Shown here: in pieces, positions 54,891-64,000 of the stretch
How the letters are laid out: the number at the start of each line of letters is the position of its first letter
Numbering within the stretch: the first letter of the stretch is position 1
DNA from: Protopterus annectens
Taxonomy: Eukaryota; Chordata; Ceratodontiformes; Protopteridae
Direction: 5' to 3'
Length of the DNA: 64,000 nucleotides
NCBI RefSeq assembly: GCF_019279795.1
Contig: NC_056748.1
Coordinates: 703,905,595-703,969,594, forward strand
Program-made: the position numbers and the translations under genes
The notes under the pieces: generated by a model
The model's input: the letters and a program-made list of their open reading frames with translations, nothing else
Databases searched by the model: none
What the model was told of the DNA's origin: nothing

Positions 54891-55780
54891 CATTTAATTG
54901 ATTTTGCATAAAGAAGCCCTTGACCTAGAGTTGTGTCATGAGGATCCTTGTAAGATTACATGGCGGCTGAATGAACAATGTGAGAAACTGCCCACCAGAG
55001 CAGTAGGCCAATGATAAAATATAGGAGGAACAGATGTAATGGACAATGTATGTTCCTCTGGTGTAAGATATGTTTTTCTGTTTCTTTCCCTGTGTCATCA
55101 TTCATTGTTTTTAACCACTGTCAGACCATTACTTGTTGATCTATCATGTAGGTCACTTATCTTATTTCAATAACTATTCAAGTTCTGTCAAACATTGGCT
55201 ACAGTCTCTGTCTGTGTTTATATGTGATATAGTTAGCATTGTGTTTCTTCATTCAAAGTGACTCCTAAAAGATCTCTTGAATATATAACACAAAATTATT
55301 GGTCCTCAGAACTTCTCTCACACTTGTACCTTAATAAAGTGGCATAACTGCTCACAGTAGATTGTGTTTAAATTATAATGATGCTGGACACAGGTTATGC
55401 TGCTTCCAGGACTTCACAATGGCACTGATATCCTCAGGATGCACTTCTCATCACATTTATTTAAGGCAAAGCATACAATTTGCATTTTGTTGATATATGA
55501 ATTTAATTTATGAGTAAGACTATCATGATGTGCTCACTTCTTGAGCTCCATATCAACAGAGACAACAGACTTCTTTGTGCATGGGGGGAATCAGCTAATC
55601 TGCTACTCTGTAACACTAGGGTAAATACATGCTTACTGATTCAGATCATATCCTTTAGTACACATAAAATATTAATGCAGAAGGTGATATGGGAATCCTT
55701 TTGATACAGTGCCATATGATAAAAGTAAGAAAATTCCACTGGTAATTATTTACTATCAGGAATGAGAAATCATGCAAGTC
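54891..55780. other. No gene recognised
   Basis: No recognisable gene or mobile element. Confidence 0.5.
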
Positions 55781-57355
55781 ATAGGTTCACAGGTATATGT
55801 GAGTATTAGGGCCTTTGTAAACTTAACAATGCAACCAAAACACTTGTTTTCCTATGTATCAAGGGTGTTTGTTAAGAGGGAGTATGTTCGGACGTTTCTT
55901 ACAGTTATGAGGGGGTATATTAGTTTGGGCATACTTATCAGACATGGGGGGGCAGCAGACCTGGGGTGAATTTCCAATTTCTCATCCATTGGTCAGGGTT
56001 TCAATTAAACAGGGTTAGGGATGGACTTGCTTCACATGGGTGGCAAGCCTGTTCTGGAGAATGGAGATTCTCTGAGATAGATTTCTGTCTGGCCAGCATG
56101 TTCTGTTTATGTTGCAAACAAAATTTAAATACTTTGATTGTGTGTTTCTGACGGTGTTCATTTGCAGATGTGCAAAAGGACCATCAGAGATAGATCAGAG
56201 GATGCCTTGTATGTCAAACATAGATCTTGTGTCAGTAACCTGCAAGAGACCCAGTGTAGCAATAAGACTTTAAGGTGATCTGTATAGGACAGTACGTTTA
56301 TACCCTGGATTCTCATGTTAAGGAGACTTTGTGGGGATTCCAGCTATTGCATATGTGTGGTCAGTTACATGCCAAAGGGGGTATTATACTCAATGATGAG
56401 TCTGATAAGGACTGAATAAAGTGGCAGCATGATTTCCTTGGACCTGGATGCCATGGCCTTACTTAGAATCTGGGTGACAGAATGATTTTCTTACTATCTT
56501 GGCCATGTGTTGGTCAAAAGTCAGATTACTGTCTACATAGTTTCTCAGATCCCTGACTACTGCATTAACTTTTAGGGGTGTATTATTGATGGAGTAATTA
56601 GCCTGTGTAGCCATTTTCCCAAAAGGCACTATAATGCATTTCCTGATATTAAATTTTAATCTGTGACTTTAGTACCGGTCATTTGCCTGTGCTAGACCCC
56701 CAGGTAAGATGTTTTTGTCATGGGGAGATCTATGATAGCTTTTAATTTATGGTAATCTATGAACTTAGTCATCCAAAGGTCCTTGACATTAGCCTTTACT
56801 TCTGAGGAGTAGATGCCAAATAGCAGCAGTCCTAGCATGGAGCTGTAAGATACCCCAGTGGTAACCAGTCTCTTAGTGGAGGTGGCCTCAGCCATCCTGA
56901 CTTCCTGGGTGCTGTCTCTGATCCAACTGGCAATCCAGTGAGTTATGTATGGGCTTAAACCCAGTTCAGTGAGTTTTGCTCATTGTAGGTGACCTTAGGA
57001 GGTGTGCAGTGTGCTCCCACATTGGTGAGGACCAGGTCCAATATTTTTGAACCTCTGGTGGATATGTGCACTTTCTGGTCAATGATATTTATGTTAATAA
57101 AGTCCAGGAATCATTGTGCCTTTGAACTTGAGGCAATGTATGTTTCCCAGTCTATAGAGGGGTAGTTAAAGTACCTAATGAATAGGGTATTTATTTTAAT
57201 GTGAGTGTCTGCAGTAGGTCTAGATATGAGCTATGGGATTCATGGAACAAATGAGGTGACCTGTAGCTTGCTAGGCTATGGTATATGGCTTTGTCTATAG
57301 TGATTTGCACGTGGATAAATTTCAGGGCATTGTCCTGTTTAACCAAAGTAGAGTT
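55781..57355 (-). pseudogene. CR1 LINE copy I with an internal deletion
   Basis: The 3' end is at the left (complement ... CCTGTGAACCTATG at 55781). Traces: C-terminal domain, motif B region (KRLVTTGVSYSSMLGLLLFG), motif C decayed (TKFIDYHKLKAIID, FADD lost), and WIRDSTQEVRMAEAT. At about 56985 the sequence jumps from the reverse transcriptase thumb side to endonuclease (57000-57355: GSKILDLVLTNVGAHCTPP-like, ADITYTSIDWETYIA-like). The first half of the reverse transcriptase, including motif A, is missing. It is old and strongly decayed. Confidence 0.8.
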
Positions 57356-57361
57356 GCATTA

Positions 57362-57600
57362 TGGATATGGAATGGATTCTGAGTGAATAATGCATATGCT
57401 GGGGGGAGGGTTAAATTGGATGGGAGTGGAATCTGACTGCATAATGCTTATGCTTGGGACAGGGTTGCATGATGGAGTCTGAATGAATAATACTGGGTCT
57501 GCATGGTGGATGGTAATGGGATATGACTGGATAATGTACATGCTGGGGACAGGTGTGCAGTCTGGTAGGGAGTGGAATCCTGGACTTTGCTTTGATAGGG
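57362..57600. repeat. Degenerate minisatellite of about 50-60 bp, roughly four units
   Basis: Recurring phrases GGAATGGATTCTGAGTGAAT, GTGGAATCTGACTGCATAAT, GGAGTCTGAATGAATAAT and GGGATATGACTGGATAATGT, each followed by an ATGCTGGGGACAGGG-like part. It begins exactly where CR1 copy I ends. Minus-strand frames through it show repeated Ser-Ile-x-Ile-Met/Ile-Gln-Ser and are not genes. Confidence 0.7.
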
Positions 57601-58231
57601 ATGTGTGGTGATGGATAATGGTTTGTACTTTTCCTGGGGCTGGACGATAGAGAAGGGACATGGATGTTCTGCAATTTACTAGACAAGCTTCTTAGGGAAT
57701 ATAGATTGTGACAGAAGTAAAGATTCACAAAGGCTATCTAATTTGCTGAAAAATTGATGGCATGTACAATACATTTAAGAGGTGAAAGCACAAAGCAAGT
57801 GCATAGTTAATACAGTTCTGTATATTAGTAAGAAAATAAGGAAATAGATGGAGATATCATGCAGTGTTTGCATGCTGTCAAATGTTCTGTTTCTCTGCCT
57901 TCTAGGGTAGTGCTTTGATGGTTTCACTGCAGGTTCTGAGTTACCGTGGTGAATTCATACAGCCAATGACGTGAAAGTTGATGTTAGTAAGGGACTCCGC
58001 CAAGATGAATCACTTTAGCTTAAGGTAATAAAATGATTTCTTTAACCTTGTTGGTACTGAAGTTGATTTACAAAATGGAAAATAAAATATTGTCCTGCAT
58101 ATAGCATTTGCTGAAACCTTTTTACATGTATATAATAGCACATTCTTAAGTGATGAGCGTAAACATATCATCTATAAATGGGCTTGACATGGTAGTTGTT
58201 CAGCTATTGAATAAAGGTTAATGATTGAATG
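57601..58231. other. No gene recognised
   Basis: No recognisable features. Confidence 0.5.
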
Positions 58232-58270
58232 GTGAATGAATGAATGAATGAATGAATGAATGAATGAATG
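58232..58270. repeat. (GAAT)n microsatellite
   Basis: About 10 GAAT units. Confidence 0.95.
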
Positions 58271-58770
58271 AGTGCTCTTTAATAAGAGAAGGCTAGATGG
58301 CTGTGAGTACATCAGATAGGGAAGCGTTAAGCAGATTCACCAGGATGAATGATAGAGCAAATCTTTGACCATAGGAGGACAGATGATTAAATTTAATTTG
58401 CTGCATACCATCTAGTAACCAGGATGCTGGTACCACAGTATCTCTGACAAGAGATACACACAGAAAATGTATACAGTTCACTGACTCACATCTTTGGAGG
58501 GGCACAAAAATATTATTCTGAGCTCTTCTGGAGAACCTAGCAGACACTAGATTTAGGAAAGCTGAAGTAAATACACAGTTAATGAAAACTGCAATGTAAT
58601 AGTGAAATGGGCATCAGCAATTATCACTGGTACCAATATTAAACAACACCGATCACTGTATTTGTACTAGTCAATGCTGCTCAGAAAAGAAACGTAGTAG
58701 TAATTGCTAGAACTATATGTTCACTGACATGCAAGTTAGTTAATTCAGAGACAGTTCTGCAATTTCTAGC
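58271..58770. other. No gene recognised
   Basis: An 84-codon minus frame (58547-58293) is open but I do not recognise it. It may be an old retroelement part belonging with the LINE to its right, without proof. Confidence 0.4.
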
Positions 58771-59368
58771 TAAATAGACCACACAGACTAGGCAATGTAT
58801 AAATTTAACTTTCCTTTTGTATAAATTTCTTTGTTGTTCTTAATAGTAATTTAAAGTAATTAGGTAAGCCTAGGTAAGACAAAGAAGTATTCGATTAGAT
58901 TCTTAATGAACTTTTCTTTGTGTTAAGTATAAGCATTGTTTCTATTTTATTTTTAAATAATAATTATTTGGTTTAAAACAATTAATTTGTTTTATAATAA
59001 AATTTTTATGGTTGTTTTTAACTTTGAAATAACAATATTCTTATTTTTTACAGTTCAAACTTTTGTTAGGAGACTAGTTGCTGCTTTTTGGTATTTCATT
59101 GTTTAACACTTAAATATGTAATTATTCTATTCACTAATTATGTTAATCATTGGTTGATTAATCTATTAGGCTTAATTCCTATGTATATAAGTAAGGGGGT
59201 TACTTGTTTTAATTGTCTGATGAAGTTTGGTCACATGTACCAAACAAAAGCGCTTACACTTTGTGGTAAATAAAAGTTTGGTCGTGCAGCTGGTGTTCCT
59301 GGCCTCATCTGTTGGATTTGTGTTTACTGGTTATATTTATTCTTGGTTTTTGGTAAATAGACCACACA
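58771..59368 (+). mobile_element. Penelope-like terminal piece with 15-bp target duplication
   Basis: TAAATAGACCACACA occurs at 58771-58785 and 59354-59368 and brackets a 568-base insertion (58786-59353). The insert is AT-rich 3' sequence ending with a TATA-like TATATAAGTAAGGG (59182-59195), the hammerhead-like motif at 59216-59258, and the same final TTTTTGG as the element at 11.2-11.9 kb. No protein part remains (5' truncation within the 3' region). It lies just left of LINE sequence that begins at 59369. Confidence 0.8.
59216..59258 (+). ncRNA. Hammerhead-like motif with degraded core
   Basis: CTGATGA is the exact first core box, followed by an extra A, stem II GTTTGG and CCAAAC (six exact pairs around a TCACATGTA loop), then AAAA where GAAA is expected, then GCGC and TTACAC. 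The G to A change in the second core box should inactivate it. It follows a TATA-like box by about 20 bases, as in Penelope-type terminal repeats. Confidence 0.6.
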
Positions 59369-60191
59369 TTCTGAAAGATGTATACCGATGACATAGTGCT
59401 CACTAGGCATTGGAAATCAGCTCATGAACTCTCTAAAAAACTGAAGTTTGATTCTGATACTTTAAAACTGGTTAGCTAACAACAAACATTCTAGTATCAG
59501 TAAGACTACTCTCATGCTGTTTAGCACAGCTCAAAAGAGTAAATGTGTTCCTATCTCTGCTATCACTGATCCCTATTTTAACATTTTGCCTACAACCACC
59601 TGTCAAAGATACTTGGGAACTGTGTTATATCCTTCTCTGTCTCTGTTTTGCTATTCATGTAGAGACCCAAATTAACAAAGTTCTAGGACAACTTAAAATA
59701 GCCTATTCAAGACCCAGTCTCCTTATTCTAGATGCCAGGCACTCCATGACCATCAATGTACTCATTCTGGGGTTGAATATAGACTGGCCCTTATTGCTGT
59801 AAACTCACCTGCTAATATCACATTATTAGAAACCACTGAGAATAAAATGCTATGCTTCAGCAACCTAGCTAATAGTAGAAAACACCACTTTACTACAGTA
59901 AAGAATGGTAGATGGCTTACAAATTTAGCAAGAAATGAGCTACCGCTTAACACCCTTACTTACATGCTCCTTAATACATCTTTAAAAAACAGACTCTTTA
60001 ATAGGGATTGTAATTATACTCTTAGAAATACAGATGGAACTCAGTTAGCCAAACTCCCTTACAAATTAGTCACAACTGAAGAAGCCTTCTCTAAAAATAC
60101 ACTTTCCAGTTGGAACAAACTTCCAAAAGAAATAAGACAAGTGAACAAACTTACAACTAAAAAAAATCTGATAAAACACAATCGCTTCTAA
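59369..60191 (+). pseudogene. LINE reverse transcriptase C-terminal part (CR1/L2 superfamily)
   Basis: It begins MYTDDIVLTRHWKSAHELSK (motif C, YADD to YTDD), then SISKTTLMLFSTAQK, RYLGTVL-like and HVETQINKVLGQLKIAYSRP. A 114-codon frame (59847-60191) ends the protein: TYMLLNTSLKNRLFNRDC, AFSKNTLSSWNKLPKEIRQV, then stop. The final S-x-W-N-x-L-P-x-E-I-R motif is the usual C-terminal signature of CR1/L2/Jockey-group LINEs. It is a different family from the CR1 copies and possibly from the 12-15 kb element. The 5' half lies left of the Penelope-like insertion or is missing. Confidence 0.75.
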
Positions 60192-60504
60192 GTGTTTTAG
60201 AGATGTTGGTTAGAAAGCACTTATGAGGCAAGGAACAATTATGCAGTCCATCTATTGGCTTAATACTAATTCAGCTTTTATCATATTCTTTGAAATGATT
60301 CTTTGGAATCGAACTCTTAAATTAATTTGCTCAGTCGGTAATGAATTGTGTCTACCTGGAAATTCCAAATGATCTGCTCCTAAATGCAAATCCAATACTG
60401 TGCTATATTTTCAACAATATTTTCATCTGTAGTTCTACATATTTTATGTTTAGTTGTATTTTCAGGCCTTCCTGGCCCAGGTCATAACTGAAAAGGGTCC
60501 TTGG
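60192..60504. other. No gene recognised
   Basis: Short spacer, perhaps the 3' UTR of the preceding LINE. Confidence 0.4.
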
Positions 60505-60699
60505 ACCATAGGTTCCTAGGTGTATACTAGACTAATAAACACAGAGGCCTTTATAAGCCTAGCCATGCATCCCAAATGTATCCAGCAAGTTTTGGAGCCC
60601 TAGATTTTATTTTATGGTGTATACATAAGTTAGGGCATAGATGATCAAGCAATTACTTGCTGCCTCTGTTCATTAGAGACATAGATGCCACACCAAGGG

Positions 60700-63257
60700 T
60701 AAATTTCTGATTTCCCATCCAAGTTATGCTTGAATAGAGTCAGAGAGGAATTCTGCATTAACATGGATGGGAAGTCTGTTCCAGGGAGGGGGTATTCTCT
60801 GAGAAATGTAGCTGTCCCTCCAACATGTCCTATTTATGTTGCAAGTAAGGTTTAAGTCCCTGGATTGGATAGTTCTGATGATATTTGTTTTGCGGATATG
60901 CAAGATGTAAATCAGAGTGGGATCCAGGGCTGCCCTGTATACTAGACATAGTCTGCCCTCAATAGTCTGTAGGACATGTTGTTAATGCCCTGTATTCTAG
61001 TTGTTGTATGTGTTTGGTCAGGTGCATACCAAAGGGTGCAGTGAACTCAATGATGGGTCTGATGAAGGCTAAATACAGTGGAATAATGACTTTCTTGGAC
61101 CTAGATGCTATACCCATTCTTATAAGCTGACCAGCTTAGAATAATTTCCTGACTAGGTTAGACATGTGTAGGTCAAAAAACAGTTTTCTGTCTAAGTATT
61201 TCCCCAAATCCTGGACTGCAGGGTCTACCCTTATGCTATCAATGAGGTAGTTTCCTGGGGTGGCCAACATCCCAAAAGCACTATTATGCATTTCTTGCAT
61301 AATTATGATTATGGCACCAGTCATTTTCTATGTTAGCCCTTCTTGGTGGATATTAGTGTCCTATGGGTATTCTATGACAGCTCCAGGTTTGCAATCATCT
61401 GCAGATTTGGTCATCCAGAGATGTTGGCCTTGACTTCTGAGAAGTAGATGCCAAAAAGAAGAGGACCAAGTACAAAGCTCTGAGGGACTCATCCAGTGAC
61501 CTCTGTGGAGGTAGATTCCCCTATCCTAACTCGTTAGGTCCTATCTGAGAGATAGATGGCGATCCAGTGGATAACATAGGGGTCTTTGCCAATTCCATGA
61601 GTTTGTTTACAATGCCTGAGTGGAATACTGTATCAAGTACCTTAGCTAGATCAAGATAGACAGTATGCACCATTTGCCCTCATCCATTGTTTTGCTGACA
61701 TTCTCAAAGAAATCCACCCTGTTTAATAGGAATGACAAAACCAAACTGAGTTGGATCCAGTATCTGAATGTTTCCTATGTCATAATTTATCAAATCCATG
61801 ATCAGTCTTTCCATGGCTTTATACATAAGACTAATAAGATTTATTGGTTGATAGTTTCCTGGGTCCTTGGACGGCTTGCATAGTGATAACAGTAGCAAAC
61901 CTCCCTTTATTCAATATGAGTGGGCATGATAAGTCATACTTCATTCTATTTAGGAGGTATCCTGGGATGTTATCAGGTCCCATTGATGCAGTGTTTTTGG
62001 CCTTGGAGAGTGCTTTAAGGATCTGTTTGTTAGTGATAATTGGGGTAGTAATAGTTGGGGTATTTCTTGAGTGGTGTCTGGGGTTGAGAGTTGGGTAAAA
62101 TTGGAGCCAAGTTTATTGGCCAGTAGATTTGCTATAACCTTTTTATCGTAGAAATGACTTTCTTTACAACTAGTTCACCACATCAGGATGCAGATATAGC
62201 TAAAGACTTATGACTGTCCTTAGCCTAGAAGGCTATTTTTACTTCATACTTAGATTTGGTAGACTTAATTAGTCCCTTGAGCTGCATATTCAGTTTAATG
62301 AGGAAGTTCTTACCCTGTTGGGGATTGCACTTCCTATTTTCAGATATGATTTTCTACCTTCTGTTGTAGGAACTATTAATGCTGGGATTCCACCAGGGTG
62401 GCTTGTTTTTTGAGTTTGCCCTTTGCTTACTTTGGGTAGGCACCATTGCCTCTATGCTACTGTATACATGACTGATAAAAGTTTTTGTGAACAACTCTGT
62501 ATATGCAGCAGTGTTCCCTGGGATGGGGGGGGGCTTTAAATTTTACCATGGTGTCACTTAAAAGTACAAAGATTGCCTTGGAATGATTTCTAAGAATTCT
62601 ACGGCTATCTGGTGTAACAGGCTTTATTTTTATTTAGAAGGAGACAGCTTTATGGTCCAACCTGACAAGTGACAATGTTACATATGGGCAGGTGCAACAT
62701 TACCCCATATATCTGAGGACTTAGTCAAGGATGTTTACATCCGTAGTGGTTATTCAGACTAGCTGGTACATGGTGCTCATATTAAAAAAATACAGAAATC
62801 TTTGGGCCTGCAAGTCTGAGGTCATATATGATTCCCATTTTATAATGGGGTAGTTCAATCCTCTTAGGAGTACTGTGTTGAGTTGAATAAGGAGTGAGCG
62901 CAATTCATTTAAGTAAGTGGTGTGAGTTTCCTGGGTCATAGAAGGGGACCTATTGCATGTAAAGATATGGTATGGTACGTTCCTTATGGTACATTGTACA
63001 TGCAGAAGCTCAAGTGCTTCATACTGCATAACTAGCCTTGAGGTGTGTTTACTTTTGACAAAAACTGAGACACGTCCATCTTTTGTCCCTTTCTGTGCAG
63101 TAGCTGACATAACCATGTAAAAAGAATTATAGCCCTGCACTGCTGGGGTGCTCTCCATGGCTTTAAACCATATTTCATTACCTACACAGATGTATTTATT
63201 CTCCAAGGCAAGGGAATGGTGTTTTTTGTTTAGAAACCAGGCATGGAGTAGCATCAC
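60700..63257 (-). pseudogene. CR1 copy J ORF2, decayed endonuclease and reverse transcriptase
   Basis: Endonuclease (63257-62754): MLLHAWFLNKKHHSLAL, VGNEIWFKAMESTPAVQGYN (T-E-T-W changed to N-E-I-W, Glu kept), VSVFVKSKHTSRLVMQYEAL, LRGLNYPIIKW where the family has GDFNY. The linker includes PPWWNPSIN-like sequence. Reverse transcriptase: SKDPGNYQPINLISLMYKAM, ERLIMDLINYDIGNIQ, LDPTQFGFVIP, then decayed motifs A-C. The C-terminal region keeps VQDLGKYLDRKLFFDLHMSN and LVRKLF. Stops and shifts are too many to list reliably. Confidence 0.85.
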
Positions 63258-63432
63258 TTTTAAATTATCCTGAGTTGGTTTAGTTATGTTGGATGGTTTA
63301 TCAGGTTGGTAATGCCTTTGCCTAAAAAAGGCACTATGGGGTAGACAAAGTTTTAGCCAATATTCAAAAGTCTAAATGGGACAGGTGCTGAACAACATTG
63401 GTGAAGAAATGTTGTTTGTCAATGATATCCTC

Positions 63433-64000
63433 CTAGACTAACAAATAAAGTACCCCCTTCAAATAACACCAAAAACTGAGCCAACTGTTAAAGTCAATTA
63501 CCTTTTGTTTATATTGTGGCATCATCCTTGCTGAAGGTAAAATGGTGATCAATGCTAGCCACATACCAGCCTGGGGCACCCAGTTCAAGAGGTCCCTCAC
63601 ATCTGTCTTCATATAGTCCAAGGAGGTTATTTTACACCCATGTGGGCAATGACTGTGTCGTACTGGTATTTGTGGTTCACTGACTTGAGTGCCTGCATGA
63701 TCTGGTGTATCCTGGCTCTCAATAAGTAACTGACTGTAACCCTCTCTTTGCTCAGCTTGGAGAGTAGGACATTGGTATGCCTTACAATGAAGGCTCCTGT
63801 GATCAAGGTATTGGATTGTGAGATTGTCTGCTTTATGGGCTTAGACAGTGAGGCACGGTGAGGTGTGACTGATTGTGCCATGGTGGAAGTTGCTGCAGTG
63901 ATGTGTTTTTGAGGTTGCTCAGTATGCTTATTGTGACTTTTGAATCTGAGAGACCTTTGAGGTTTAGGTAGATTACTTTTAAGGGCCTCACCATGTGTGA
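63433..64000 (-). pseudogene. CR1 copy J ORF1, esterase domain lacking the catalytic serine
   Basis: Reading from the right: SNTLITGAFIVRHTNVLLSK (GDS replaced by GAF), VTVSYLLRARI (Ser-Gly changed to Leu-Arg), VIAHMGVK (GVND reduced to GVK by a frame change), then MDYMKTDVRDLLNWVPQAGM, LPSARMMPQYKQKVIDFNSW. The Asp-x-x-His end is not readable. This is an inactive remnant that continues past the window edge. Confidence 0.82.

Larger units (their letters stand above)
60505..64000 (-). mobile_element. CR1 LINE copy J, long and old, continues beyond the window
   Basis: The 3' end is at 60505 (complement GGCTAGGCTTATAAAGGCCT ... CCTAGGAACCTATGG). The order is that of copy A: C-terminus, reverse transcriptase, linker, endonuclease, ORF1 esterase. 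The last bases of the window (63900-64000) still align with the 10.27-10.35 kb part of copy A, so the zinc-finger-like N-terminus should lie to the right. Decay is heavier than in copies A and D. Confidence 0.88.

Noticed and set aside
57359..57728. Ser/Pro/Ile-rich minus-strand frames of about 100 codons
   Set aside because: They coincide with the degenerate 50-60 bp minisatellite and repeat its unit.

Overview
The window reads as intergenic DNA from a very large, repeat-rich vertebrate genome. I find no exon of a host gene, no tRNA or rRNA gene and no CRISPR array. Every recognisable coding trace belongs to a retrotransposon: CR1 LINEs with an esterase-type ORF1, an L2-like LINE, an RTE-type LINE, Penelope-like elements (PLEs) with hammerhead-ribozyme-like motifs, a DIRS-type tyrosine-recombinase element, and three or four tRNA-derived SINE types including a V-SINE-like one. 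This mixture suits a lungfish, or less likely an amphibian or another lobe-finned or basal fish. That assignment is an inference from repeat content, not a sequence match.

Layout. 1-6.7 kb: mostly unique AT-rich DNA with microsatellites and two SINEs. 6.7-10.6 kb: the best preserved CR1, minus strand, with zinc-finger-like and SGNH-esterase ORF1 plus EN-RT ORF2. 11.2-11.9 kb: a 5'-truncated PLE with an inverted terminal piece and a foldable hammerhead motif. 11.9-15.1 kb: a decayed L2-like LINE with a degenerate 2A-like peptide. 15-22.7 kb: mostly non-coding, with a 26-bp minisatellite, small PLE, SINE, CR1 and RTE pieces and a 90-bp inverted/tandem array. 22.7-24.9 kb: a plus-strand CR1 split by a V-SINE. 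27.2-35.6 kb: a nested pile in which a plus-strand CR1 carries a DIRS fragment (itself holding a SINE) and a long minus-strand CR1, which holds a SINE, a small plus-strand CR1 and a foldback element. 37-44 kb: internally deleted or truncated CR1s and SINEs. 46.7-51.2 kb: an unidentified LINE interrupted by an RTE, itself interrupted by a CR1, followed by a PLE reverse-transcriptase piece and another CR1 end. 53.7-54.9 kb: a 40-bp satellite array. 55.8-57.4 kb: an internally deleted CR1. 58.8-60.2 kb: a PLE terminal piece with a 15-bp target duplication inside another LINE. 60.5-64 kb: a long, old minus-strand CR1 running off the window.

How the parts relate. The CR1 3' end, with its 8-bp repeat unit CCTATGAA, is also the tail of a tRNA-headed SINE found at least five times, which suggests that CR1 mobilised that SINE. 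The V-SINE-like element ends with the same roughly 45 bases as the RTE-type LINE, a second likely LINE/SINE pair. All protein-coding remnants are broken by stops and frameshifts. The CR1 at 6.7-10.6 kb looks youngest and is the only one of three that keeps all four catalytic blocks of the ORF1 esterase.
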